Shown piece after piece: positions 12,029-23,310 of a DNA stretch of 64,000 bases. Under the pieces are notes generated by a model. The model saw nothing but the letters and a program-made list of their open reading frames with translations, had not been told where the DNA came from and ran no database searches. The position numbers and the translations under genes are program-made. This DNA is from Hevea brasiliensis (Eukaryota; Streptophyta; Magnoliopsida; Malpighiales; Euphorbiaceae): positions 52,959,571 to 53,023,570 of the forward strand of contig NC_079507.1 in the NCBI RefSeq assembly GCF_030052815.1. Direction: 5' to 3'. Numbering within the stretch: position 1 is the first letter of the stretch; each line of letters begins with the position of its first letter.

Positions 12029-12640
12029 TAGGGGTGTGCAAACAGTCGGTTCAATTCTGAACTGAATCGAATCGATAAAACTGAAAATCAAAAATAAAAA
12101 TTTTAAAAATCGAACCAAATTGATTAATAAGAAAAAATCGAATCGAATCGAACCGATAAATATTGGTTCCATTTGATTTTAAATCGATCAAACTGAAATT
12201 TATAAAATTTCATATTTTTAACATTAAATCTAAATGATAAAAGCATAAAAACAAAAAAAATTAGAAATCAAAATTCAAAAATCTTAAGGTTCGGTTTGGT
12301 TTTCTTAGATTTCGGTTCGGTTCGATTCGGTTCGATTCAATTCGGTTCGATTTTTTTATTTCCTATATATATTAATAATTTCGGTTCGGTTTGATTTTCT
12401 TAGATTTCGATTCGGTTCGATTCGATTTTTTTATTTACTATATATATTAATAATTTCGGTTCGGTTCGGTTTTTTTTATTTTTTTTATGAAAATAACATA
12501 ACAGAACCGATTAACCGAAATTATCAAAATTATAAACTGAACCAAACCGATTGAATTTTAAAACCGAACCGATTGAACCGAATTCAAACTGTTCGGTTCG
12601 GTTTTTCGGTTTAAACCGAAAACTGCACCATCTATGCCCT
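12029..12640 (+). mobile_element. hAT-like MITE rich in GGTTCGG, copy 1
   Basis: Begins TAGGGGTGTGCAAAC and ends after TTTAAACCGAAAACTGC near 12626-12640. It is the same element as 44779-45298 in the opposite orientation, matching over essentially its whole length, including the runs of GGTTCGGTTCGGTTT and the central TTTCATATTTTTAACATTAAATC. The right terminus has diverged and I see no matching 8-bp flanks, so the insertion is probably older than copy 2. It ends about 85 bases before the Sec61 gamma start codon, inside that gene's proximal promoter or 5'UTR. No coding capacity. Confidence 0.85.
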
Positions 12641-12724
12641 CCATGAATCTGTTAAATGCATAAATTCCATTGCCACATCCTCAAGTCAGATCCCAATCAG
12701 ATTTCCCTCATTTGACTAACAGAA

Positions 12725-13052
12725 ATGGACGCCATAGACAACGTCTTCGATCCCCTGAGAGAGTTCGCCAAGGACAGCGTCCGCCTCGTCAAGCGCTGCC
12801 ACAAGCCCGATCGCAAAGGTTATTATCTGAGCTTCCCCTCTCTTTCCGATTTCCAGTTTAGAAACCGTTCTGATCTCGATTGCTGTGGATTTTGATTAAC
12901 ACGATCCTTTTTTGTTTCTGTGTTTTGATTTTGTAGAGTTCACTAAGGTGGCCTTCCGTACGGCTATAGGATTTGTGGTGATGGGATTTGTTGGTTTCTT
13001 CGTGAAATTGATATTCATTCCTATCAATAATATCATTGTTGGATCTAGTTAG
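12725..13052 (+). CDS. SEC61G: Protein transport protein Sec61 subunit gamma
   Basis: Exons 12725-12818 and 12937-13052 join across a GT...AG intron to encode 69 residues, the usual plant Sec61 gamma length. The protein starts [20 protein letters not shown] and ends NNIIVGSS. An amphipathic cytosolic N-terminal helix ([18 protein letters not shown]) is followed by a single membrane span (about residues 38-62: [19 protein letters not shown]), giving the tail-anchored topology of the SecE/Sec61 gamma family. It clamps the Sec61 alpha channel of the ER translocon for co-translational protein import. All diagnostic positions appear intact. A hAT-like MITE ends about 85 bases upstream. A possible further intron lies in the 3'UTR, with donor at 13058 and acceptor at 15146. 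Confidence 0.96.
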
Positions 13053-13931
13053 ATCAGGTAAAGCTAAAGGCTTTATGATACTGCTTTTTTCTATCTTTGT
13101 TTAGCTTTTTGATTTTGTTGATTGCTGCGCATTGTGATAGTGATTTTTTTTGTTTAGTTTTAGTCCCTATAAAATAATTCTTTTTCTATGATCATTGAGA
13201 TGAGTAGTTGCTAATTAGGTGATTGACTTGTATCAAATCATCACATAATAATCCTGCCTGTGGCACTTTGACACTAACAGTAATGATTAGTCACAGGGCA
13301 TGTTTTGATGATTTGTTAGTTGGAGGATTTGCAGATGAGTAGAAGCTTAGTCTGGTGTTATTTACATCAATTAATTTACCTAAGAAAGAAGCCTGGTGTG
13401 GACATTGTTCTAATTTTGCAAGCTCAAATCTGAATTATATTCCGTGGACAACAGATGTAACATGTGCTTATACTAGATTGAACTTGAAGCAGATTTTCTA
13501 TAATATGAGTAATTAATATCTAATGAGCTTGTTAACATCTTATAAAAAATCTTATTATTCCTTCATGTGCTGTAGAGCACCATATAAGCCAGCACCTTGC
13601 TATTCTAAAGTGCAAAACCCATGGATGTGCCTCCTCCCCCAAAAGCCATAGAAAACAGTGGTGATATATTGCAAAATTCATTTAGTTGAAGTTGGATTTT
13701 TGAATTCATCTTTTTGACAAAAAAATTCATCTTTAAAAATGGAGAACTGTATTATATTTGGTTGTAGTTTTCAGTTGGTACGCATATAGGGAATTTTTAC
13801 ACGGATCTTGGTTGTTTTAGATATCTTTTGCTCTAAAGATTGAGATAAGTTTCTTCTTGCTCGTGCTTTTGTGTTATCATCTAAAGAAGAGGAGATGATG
13901 GTGCAATTATGGATAATTGTATTTACTAATA

Positions 13932-14305
13932 GGCAAAATGCATCTTGGAGTCCTTGTACTTTTAACTTTTTTGTTATGGAGCCCTTGAATTTTGATTGGT
14001 CATATTAAGTCCCTGTAAAGGTTAAGTATAATATTATCTAAATATTCTTATTATGTAAAGGGACATATTTAAATAATTATAAATATGAAAATTTTAAAAT
14101 TTATTAAGGATGTTTTGCTCCCAAACAAGTGACCCATATGCCCATTACTTTAAAAATTCATACCTTGACTCCAAAAATTTCCTCTCAAACAAAGGGTTAG
14201 GTTCATCTTCTACACCCTTTGACATTCTGTGAATGGTCAGCATCGCCAGCTCTTATCAATTGGTCCGAAATGTCTATGTGCAATTCTTCAAAGCCAAATT
14301 CCTAG

Positions 14306-14354
<49 letters not shown>

Positions 14355-14789
14355 AATCGTAATGATTTCTCAGTTAACACTAATCATAATGGGTTCATGA
14401 TTTGTTTGATAAAATCCTACAACTCTGTCAACCCCAGGAATCCCTTTGCCACCAGCCCACATGGTTTGAGAACCTTCTTGATAACTCTCTCCATTTCATT
14501 GATTTTTATGGAATCCTCCAAACATTGGTTTTAACTCTCATAGAAAAGCAGCTTGCTGTTCAATTGGCTGCAAGGAAGAGATTACTCCAAGATTGTTTTG
14601 ATTGTGAAATTGGAGTGAGATGGAAACAGATTGCAAGGGTCAGAAAATGGGAACAAATTGTGAGAGGAACAAGGGAAGGGGGAAGGCTGCACGGCATTGT
14701 TTACTCTTTTGTTTTTCAAATAATGGTTAACAATCAGGGGCTCAAAAGCAAAAAGCTAAAAGAATAGGGGCCTCAGGATGTGTTTTACC
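13932..14789. mobile_element. Non-autonomous MULE-like element (858 bp) with 10-bp TSD
   Basis: The left end GGCAAAATGCATCTTG and the reverse complement of the right end, GGTAAAACACATCCTG, form imperfect long terminal inverted repeats whose similarity continues for about 65 bases. The flanks are identical over 10 bases: TTTACTAATA at 13922-13931 and at 14790-14799. A 9-11 bp duplication and long TIRs are the signature of Mutator-like elements. Open frames inside (14229-14534, 14402-14767) have no recognisable product, and no transposase is present. The interior has a 39-bp CT microsatellite. Confidence 0.85.
14309..14347. repeat. (CT)n microsatellite
   Basis: About 19 uninterrupted CT units inside the MULE-like element; a potentially length-variable marker. 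Confidence 0.98.
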
Positions 14790-14846
14790 TTTACTAATAC
14801 ATGCAAGTACAATCCATCATATTCATGGACATTGTCTTTCTTTGGA

Positions 14847-14964
14847 AAGGGGGAAGGTTGCACAGCATTATTTACTCTTTTGTTTTTTAAATAATGGTTA
14901 ATAATCAGGGTCTCAAAAGCGAAAAAGCTAAAAATATAGGGGCCTCAGGATGTGTTTTTCATAA
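14847..14964. repeat. Partial second copy of the MULE-like right end
   Basis: About 110 bases repeat the right end of the element at 14680-14786 (GGGGAAGG.TGCAC.GCATT through GGGGCCTCAGGATGTGTTTT) with roughly 10% differences. This copy has no 10-bp duplication. It is bracketed instead by an 18-base direct repeat, ACATTGTCTTTCTTTGGA, at 14829-14846 and 14965-14982. That structure fits a templated filler insertion made during break repair rather than transposition. Confidence 0.8.
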
Positions 14965-16240
14965 ACATTGTCTTTCTTTGGACTATTAACTTTTCTTAAG
15001 ATGTGTAGAGCATAGAAAGGTTAATTTGATGCTGTGCAGGACCAAAGATTAGTGTGTTGTAGGATACTCACCCTAATGTGATGTATGCATTTGTACTGGA
15101 TCGCTCTCAAGTGATTTGGAACTCTAATATTTTGTTGATATTTCAGGTCACATTGATAGCTGGCGTGGGGACATGGTCATTCACTAACTTGATTACAATG
15201 TCCAGGGAAAAATTACAATGTAGTGGAAAGGAATATTGTTGGTGTTGATGTTGATTTCATTATTTGTATGTCTGAGACTATGACAACAAGGATATCACGT
15301 GATGTTTCTGATCATTTTTAGTTGGTAGCCTGATTGGACCCTTTTCTTCTGCTTCACTGATGGGATTCACCCTCCAATACGCTAATCATTGCCTTGTTGT
15401 TTACTTAAAAGCAAAGGAAATCGAAGGTTTTTTCCCCCTTTGATGAGGGTTAGTAATAGTTGAAATTGTTTAAACTTGATAATCCACAAGTGGGCCCCTG
15501 CGCCAGCATACGAAGCACAAGATGTGCATAATGCACTGCTTTCCATATTGCATTCTCTAGCACTGTTTGTAGTCACTGAATTCAAATGATGAAGATGAAG
15601 ACTGAAATTGCTGTGGCAAAATATAGATATTTGTCAGGGAAGTTTAATTTCATATATATTCATTTTTATTTAAATTAGTTTAAAAATTTTTTAAATTTTA
15701 ATTTAAACTCAATGAAAATTAAGAAATTGGGTTTCTTATAAATTTTAATTTTTAAATTAAATTAAATTAAATTAAAATTTTTAAATTACTTTTAATAATA
15801 AATTAAAATCTGGCTAAATTAAAATTTTCAATAAGTAGAAAGCGAAATTAAACTTTTCACCTTTGTGCTGATAGTAGTGGGCCAAAATGTCTCCTATGTC
15901 ATGTTGTTTGGGTCACTTATTTGTGTGAAGCTTAAATCTAATTTTTAGATAAATAGGAGCATTATTAGATGGCCCATCAGTTGACTTTTTAAAACCATTT
16001 TTAAGTATCTCAATTGGATTGATTTAAAATTTCATCTATTAAGCCTATCCTTAATGTAATATTTGAATGGTGAGATAAATTTTAACTACTATTTATTGAT
16101 TAAAAAACAAACTAAATCAATAATCTTATAATTTGATCCATTTAATTTAATTTGATTAACCCGAATTTTTACTTTAAAAATTAAGTGGACAAATATTAGT
16201 TGTTTTAACAAAATAATATTTTAACTTAAAAATATTTTAA

Positions 16241-16565
16241 GCTCCGTTTGTTTTATAAAAAATATTTTTTGTATTTTATAGTGTTTAAATCATTTAGAAA
16301 AATGAATTAATAAAAAATATTTTCCTAATTAAAAGAAAAACTAAATTATTTTTAAGAAAAATAATTTCTTTTATTTCAAAAGAGAAAATTATTTTTTATT
16401 TTTTAAATTTTGATAATTTTTTTTAAAATATAAAAACACTTATACATATATATGAGATAAAAATATGCTATTAATTTAACATGACATCAAAATAATGAAA
16501 AATATTTTTATAAAATAAAAAATACTTTTCATATATAAATTATTTTTCCTAAAATAAACAAAGCC
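16241..16565. mobile_element. MITE with GCTCCGTTTG terminus, copy A
   Basis: The left end GCTCCGTTTGTTTTAT pairs with the right end TAAAATAAACAAAGC as an imperfect inverted repeat of about 15 bases, and the interior is AT-only with no coding frame. TTAA flanks both sides (16237-16240 and 16566-16569), but in such AT-rich DNA this could be chance. A second, more diverged copy lies at 22989-23310. Confidence 0.65.
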
Positions 16566-17705
16566 TTAATATGTAAATTAATTCAAGTCTAATCCAAAAC
16601 ATGCAAATACATCAATTCAACCCTCAATTTGAAATAAGCTAGCCTTAATGCTGGAAAATCGACTAAATATATTTGATCAATAATCAAAATAACTTCAACT
16701 CATTTAATTTAATATATTTGTCAACTCTAGTTTCCGGGAGTTGGAGGGTGGTCTCATGATATATATATTTCAAAAATTTTTCTTTTAGCCGTGGTTATTT
16801 TGTTTTTTAAGTAAGGGTATTTGAAGGAAGTGACTGGAACTTAAATTTTATTAAAAAATGATGTGCTTTTAACTATTAAATGAAGTTAGCCTAAACAAAC
16901 TTGATGGTTACTCATTGATTAACAATGAAATTAAGGTTATGTCTGATAGAGCGTAATGTAACGCAATGTAATCAATTATATAATGTAGTTAAAGTTGTAA
17001 TGTAACGTAATTGTCATTACATTTCTATATTTGGTTATATTTAATTGTAAAATAAAAATATAAAAAATTTAATATAATAATAATTTTTACTACTAAATAT
17101 TTAATTTATTTATTGTATTGATAATAAATGATAATGATTACAATGATTGGTAGTCGAGTAGTAGTAGTAACTAAGTAGTAGTGGTGGTTGTGATAATTAT
17201 AATTAGATGCTAATGATGGTGGCAATATGAGGTAGCGTACAAGTGATGATATAGATAAAAATAACTAAATGATAATAGCAATGGTCAAGTGATAGTAATG
17301 ATAATGATAGCGATGTGGTGGTAGTGTTAAATATCAAGATTAATCGTTGTTTCATTAATAAATGAAATTATGAAATGCCATTTTTAAGTATAATTTAGCT
17401 TTATATCATAGACATTTCAAAAAAAAAAAAATTATATTCAAATAAAATTTCTAGTGATATTATGATTCTTTAAGTTTAGACATTCACTTTCATTTTCATT
17501 TAAAAATTTTTATTTCTTTTCTAAAACTAATTGAAAAGGAATTCTCAATATAACATCACTTGCAGTAAAAAGTTAGGTACACTAGTTGAGAAGATTAGCC
17601 TAAGAGCGCACATAAGTTAAAAGTTATAATATTAAATGATCCCACAAAAAGAAAAGAAAAAGAACTCGTTTTTAAAACAAAATTGACTTATTAAAATTTA
17701 ATAGA

Positions 17706-17708
<3 letters not shown>

Positions 17709-17741
<33 letters not shown>
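17709..17741. repeat. (AT)n microsatellite
   Basis: About 16 AT units in AT-rich intergenic DNA. Confidence 0.95.
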
Positions 17742-17742
<1 letters not shown>

Positions 17743-18309
17743 ATGGCTTAAATTAAAAAAAAAATCTAATTTATCTTTTTTTAAATAATCTTGAAAAGCA
17801 CATTTAATAAAATTATAGATTAAATAAAAAATGAAATATTTTTAAATTAAAAAAAAAAGAAAAACCTTTTTAATAATTTAAATATGATGAAATTTCAATA
17901 AGGACAGATTCAGCACTAGCAATAAAATATTAATAGAAACCTACTTAAATTTCAAATTGATGAAAAAATATGAAACAACTATATTAAACTTTCCTTTGAT
18001 TATAGTGTTCAATAATTTAAATTTCAAAAATAAAAGTTAGCCTTTGTGGCTTTGTTGTAAGAGTAAAATAATAAAATATAGTTGATAGAAAATAAAATAC
18101 CAAGAGACAACAATGTTTTACAAGTTTTTGACAAAAATTTTATATTTCACCGTTGATATCATTATTTTAGTAGGGCCGAAAAGGATTTAGAGTTTTTTTT
18201 TAATGTATATAAAATTATTAATAAACTATTAAAAATTTTAAAATATTGGAATCAATGCTCCATCAAAATCTGATAAATAATAGTAAAAAATATTAATTTT
18301 TAAAAAATT

Positions 18310-18440
18310 ACTTACACCCCTAAAAAATTTTAAAATCTCAAGAGGCTCTGTCTCATCAAAATCTAATGGGTAATAATATTTTATTTTCTTTTGAGAAATT
18401 ACAATTTCATTCTCATAAATTTTTAAAATTTTTTGAAGTC
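18310..18440. repeat. Dispersed repeat, copy 1 of 2
   Basis: About 130 bases (CACCCCTAAAAAATTTTAAAATCTC through TCTAATATCTCCTTA) recur at 20466-20605 on the same strand with about 85-90% identity by eye. The central GTCTCATCAAAATCTAATGG is identical. No termini or coding sequence; probably a fragment of an AT-rich transposon. Confidence 0.75.
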
Positions 18441-18739
18441 TAATATCTCCTTATCCATGAGTGGCTACATGCCTGATGATTCTCATATAAGTCCCATCAC
18501 ATTTAATAATAAGAATATATTCATATGTATGCAATGATTGCAATGAATAAATTCTCAAGAGAGTCATGAAAATTATTATTATTTTTATATAATTATATAT
18601 ATTATATTTTTAACGAAACATATATAAGAGAGTATTCTTTGATGTATGATATTTATGAATAATATAGTTTTGATAGATGAGACATAAAAAAGAGTTAATA
18701 GAAAGTTAGAGTTTTGAATAAATACTCCAGAGTCAAAGG

Positions 18740-19335
18740 GTTTTAAGTTTAGTAGAACGAAGACATAATACATGTATTGCAAGTTCAGTAAAGACCGAAC
18801 TGGTAATAGGGAAGGAGTTAGTTTGGATGGAGTGATACTGTCCCAAAGTAATCATTTTAAATATCCCGCTCAGTCCTTCAAATAGATGGGGGATGTGAGG
18901 AGGATATTAATCATAGGATTAAAACCGGATAGTTGAAGTGAAGACGTGCAATGAGAATTTTATGTGATCACAAGATTCTCAATAAATTGAAAAAAAAATT
19001 TTACCGTACAGCTATACGACCGGTCATGTTATATGGTGGTGAGTGTTGGACACTGAAAGAGTTGTATGTGTCTAAGATAAGAGTTGCGGAGATAAGAATG
19101 TTAAGGTGGATGAGTGGTCATACTAGACTAGATAAAGTCCGTAATGAGAGTATTAGAGAAAAGGTAGGAGTGGTACCAATTGAGGAAAAGTTGAGAGAAT
19201 GGAGATTAAGGTGGTTTAGTCATGTGAAGCATAAATATACAGAGACTCCAGTTAGATAAGTAGAACATATTAAGGTAGAGGATAGAAAGAAAAGAAGGAA
19301 TAGATCTAAATTGACTTAAAGGAGAGTAGTACAAC
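18740..19335 (+). pseudogene. RTE-type LINE reverse transcriptase remnant
   Basis: The frame at 18951-19259 reads like the C-terminal (thumb and downstream) part of a plant non-LTR reverse transcriptase: KKFYRTAIRPVMLYGGECW, then RMLRWMSGHTRLDKVRNESI and a WRLRWFSHVKH-like ending. The 200 bases upstream carry further family motifs (CKFS, DGVILSQSNHFKY) but in shifted frames with stops, and the sequence downstream degenerates at once. The endonuclease and the YADD-containing palm are absent. This is a 5'-truncated, frameshifted relic; LINE insertions are commonly 5' truncated. Subfamily (RTE) is from motif memory. Confidence 0.85.
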
Positions 19336-20465
19336 ATAACTTAAAAGTATTACATATTTTTAAAAATTTAATCCAAAATTATTTAAAATGAAAAAATATA
19401 ATTCATATAACTAACCTCAAATTTTTTAGATAAAAATTGGGTTAGAGTTAAGTTATGCTTATTTATTTAACACCTTAAATTCGGGGACAGAAAAACAGAG
19501 CCCAGCTCTAAGCTAGGCACTGGATGACGTATATAAAGTGGAGTTCCACAGAATCAAGTGCTGGATGGACCACTCTAGTTGGGTGGCCTACAGCCAGCCA
19601 CGTGGTTTAGTATGAAAATGAATTTGATGGGTAAAAAAATAATTAAAATAAAAAAAAAAGTAAATTTAGTAAAACAAGCGGCCATTTGGTACTGGTTTTC
19701 TATTGAATTCATTGGCGAATAGAGGCCAATGGTCGGATGAGCAGGATCGCAAATAAAAATTGATCAAGTGCAGGACCACTTGTCAGCTGTTTGCACTGTG
19801 GACTTGATTAGACGTTGAGGAGGCCCCACAATCCCAACCAGTGCCCGTTTGCCCCGCTCAAGCATCTTTATTGACACCTGCGCCTCATGCGGTCACCGGC
19901 CCAGCGCTAAAATGACAAACGAAACGCTGTCTTTTATTGCGATGCCACGACACTGGAGGTCCATCACATTAACGGTGCAAATGGTACCACGATGAAAACG
20001 CCATGGTGCGCTCAATTGTTAATTTGGGGTTGTAAAATGACCATTTTGTGACCAAGTTATGCAGCACTGAATTGATGTCCCTTTTTTTTTTCTTTATTAA
20101 TGATCACTGGAAATTTTAATTTTTATTTAATTTTTAATAAAATAATATAAATAATAGGTAAAATTAAATAATTTTTTTAATTATGTAAATTATATAAATT
20201 TTCACTTTTTGTTAAGAGCAAACTAATTTTACATATCTGAATTTTGAATATTTATATTTTCTAGACTTTTACATAAATGATTTTTTATTAAGTGAATTAG
20301 ACTTTTTAAGTAATTATAATTGAACTATAACAATAAATTTAATCTTGTTCTTCCTACAAACGTATATTTTTTTTACATAATTTAAGAAAATATAATTAAT
20401 ATAATTAAACTGATAAATTAATTTTCCTAATATTTGCTATTTATTTTACTTTATTAAAAATTAAA

Positions 20466-20605
20466 ATTACTACACCCTAAAAATTTCAAAATCTCAAGGG
20501 GTCTGTCTCATCAAAATCTAATGGGTAATAATATTTTTTTTTTTTGAGAAATTACCATTTCATTCTCAAAAATTTTTAAATTTTTTTTGAGGTCCAATAT
20601 CCTTA
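20466..20605. repeat. Dispersed repeat, copy 2 of 2
   Basis: Same-strand partner of 18310-18440, about 2.15 kb downstream, ending with GGTCCAATATCCTTA where the first copy has GTCTAATATCTCCTTA. Confidence 0.75.
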
Positions 20606-21988
20606 TGAAATCATTTTTACCTCATTATTTTACTTCATGTTAGTATTTGGTTTTTTTATTTTTATTTTTATTTAGTGTTTAAAAACTAATGGTCAATAGC
20701 TTTGTTATTTGAAACAAATTAGTAAAATAATTTGACATTTGCATGTATAATTTATTCCATGTCATGATGTACTTTAGGTGATTTATAAAATATTAAAATT
20801 TAATTTCAAATTAAAAATATTATTCTTTGTACGTAAAAATTTATATCAATTGATGCATTTTCTAAAAGAAAAATATATGAGACCTATTATATTAAATTAT
20901 GTAGCTTGGATTGTATGAAAAAAATATTATATGTTTTGCGTTTTGATAAAGAGATACTGTAAGCTTATTTAGTATTATTGTTAAAATTGTTATTTGAAAA
21001 AATTATTTTTTTAAATATATTAATTAAAAAATATTAAAAAATAATTAAAAATTATATTTAATTAATTTTAATTATAAAAATATTAAAATAATAAATTAAT
21101 TTTTTTAAATTATTTTTTTAATAATATTTCAAATAATATTTTTATTAAAAAAATAATTTTAGACATTAAAATTTAATGTGAAACATGACTTATGTGATTA
21201 GGTATGTTGACAAAATTGTCTAGACGCCCTGGCGCCTTTAACTTTTTGTCATACGCAGCTTCCGCGTGCCATGTGCCAATTCTATGGTCTTGGCATCAAC
21301 TCCAGCTCCTGGCAGGCGGCGAAGCTGCTTACGTTTGGGCGGCTTTTCATTTTTCGTGTGCATAATGGGCAATAGTCGATCAGATTTTTGTTTTTTAATA
21401 TAAAAAATATATAATAACATTCACTTATTAATATAAAATTTATATATTTATATTTTAAATTTATAATAAATTAAATATAAAATAAAATTTCCCTACACGT
21501 TATTGTTATGCTGAGATGCTTTATATAACTTGGTTCATTCAACTTTTTTTTAAATAAAAAATTATTTATAAATTAATATTTTTTATCCAAATAATTCTGT
21601 TCTGTCTATGAATAAAGGAAATTTACAAAATATTTTGGATAAATTAAAAAATAATTATCTCATAGTCATAAAATTTTTATTTTTAATTAAAATATAAAGA
21701 GTAAGTTATATATACATGTAAACAAAAAAAAAATGCATGCTTTAGAAAACTGAATAATTTCTGATAAATAAATATTATTTGCATTAATTAATATAGTATA
21801 AAATAGTAAGTAGTTGTATTTAAATATCTTTAATTTTAATACAGTTAGATAATTAGAGTATGTGTTCTTATTTATATATTTAATTATTTCTTTCTAATGC
21901 ATACATAAAAATATATAATAATCATTGTAAAATAGGAAAGAAATTAATAATTTTTATTAAAAATAACAAATCAAATTTAGTTAGAGTA

Positions 21989-22028
21989 TATTCCTTCTCA
22001 ATATATATATATATATTGAGAAGGAATA
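21989..22028. repeat. Perfect 40-bp palindrome
   Basis: TATTCCTTCTCAAT, an (AT)n centre, then ATTGAGAAGGAATA: all 40 bases are self-complementary. It could extrude as a hairpin or be the collapsed remnant of a palindromic MITE. No adjacent gene gives it an obvious role as a terminator. Confidence 0.9.
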
Positions 22029-22988
22029 ATTGAATGGACCAAAAAGTATATGGTTAAATTTAATAATGAAAATCGCCTTTTATTTGAATTGGCTAAAAAA
22101 TACTATAGAAATTTATCACTATTAAAAAAATCTTTAATTTAATTAGTTAAATTAGTTTTCTGATTTGAAATTTAATTTGAGATGTAAATATGACGAATTC
22201 AAGTAATATTTATTGATTTAGATAATTTTAAATATTATATCGAGTTTTAATCGATTTTGAATTTAAAATATAATATTTATATTATATTGGGTTCAAATTT
22301 ACAGATTTATTATTTTATAATAAACATATAAAAGAGATAATTATCTCAAATTAGGTAGTAATTCAATTATTGCTAAATCTCTATTAAATATACTAAAAAA
22401 GTCACATAATTAAAATATGGCTATTTGATAATTATACACCAACAAGAAATTATGCATGTCTAATTAACAATGTGTAGAGTTGAACATTGTTCCATCCTTG
22501 GTGCAATAAAATTATATATATATAAAATAAAAAAAAAAGAAAAAAAAAAGTCTATACACCCTAACACCTATAAAGGTATTGATACTCACAATCTCTTTTT
22601 TTATGGAAGTAATATCTACTTTAGGATTCTTTCAAGAAAAAAAGATTTCTTAAAAAAAAAATCTTTAAACAATTATTTGTTTACATTCTTACAATTAAAA
22701 TATAATAATAAAAAAGTGTCTTTTAAATATTTTAACAATTTTAATTTTAATCTTTATTTTAATTTTTTAATATAAAAAATTTAATAATTTTAAAATTTAT
22801 TACCTAATTAATATAAAAATTTGTTTGAATTATATAAAAATAATTTTTAATATATTAATGAGTATAAATAATTAATATGAAATAATAAAAATACTCTCTG
22901 TCTTTTTTTTATGTTGCATATGAATTTTACATGATAATTAAGAAAATGATTAAAAAATTTTATTTTTTAAATTATATTAGTAATTGAG

Positions 22989-23166
22989 GCTCCGTTTGTT
23001 TTATTAAAAATATTTTACTGAAAAATACTTTCTATATTTTTTAATATTTAGAACATTTAAAAAAATTACTCAACAAAAAATATTTTTTTATCAAAAAAAA
23101 TTAAATCATTTTTAAGAAAAATAATTTTTTTTTTAAAAAAGTCATCTTTTATTTTTTAAAATTTTG

Positions 23167-23212
<46 letters not shown>

Positions 23213-23310
23213 TAAATTTAATATTGCGGTCAAATAAAAAAAATATTTTCATAAAAATTATAAAAAATATTTTTCATATATAAATTATTTTTAGTAAAAT
23301 AAATGAAATA
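22989..23310. mobile_element. MITE with GCTCCGTTTG terminus, copy B
   Basis: Starts GCTCCGTTTGTTTTAT like copy A at 16241 and follows the same order of AT-rich blocks (AAATCATTTTTAAGAAAAATAA; TTTTCATATATAAATTATTTTT). The right terminus has decayed to AAATGAAATA. A (TA)n run at 23174-23210 has expanded inside it. Confidence 0.6.
23174..23210. repeat. (TA)n microsatellite
   Basis: About 18 TA units inside MITE copy B. Confidence 0.95.

Larger units (their letters stand above)
13058..15146 (+). other. Possible 3'UTR intron of SEC61G containing a MULE-like insertion
   Basis: Five bases after the stop codon is CAG|GTAAAG, a good donor. At 15146 a pyrimidine-rich tract ends TTTCAG|GTCACATTG, and a GC-normal stretch follows to about 15350. 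No coding sequence lies between; the interval holds the MULE-like element (13932-14789), a partial copy of it and a CT microsatellite. That this is spliced is inference; without splicing the gene would simply end soon after 13052. Confidence 0.4.
14983..18739. other. AT-rich intergenic region
   Basis: 15147-15350 may be the last untranslated exon of SEC61G. From about 15600 the DNA is extremely AT-rich and has no open frame worth naming. It holds a MITE (16241-16565), a stretch of GTAATGTAACG-like short repeats around 16960-17030 and an (AT)n run at 17709-17741. No gene was seen. Confidence 0.6.

Noticed and set aside
12300..12480. GGTTCGG runs as a simple satellite or telomere-like array
   Set aside because: The same sequence at 44779-45298 has TIRs and an 8-bp duplication, so it is part of a transposon.
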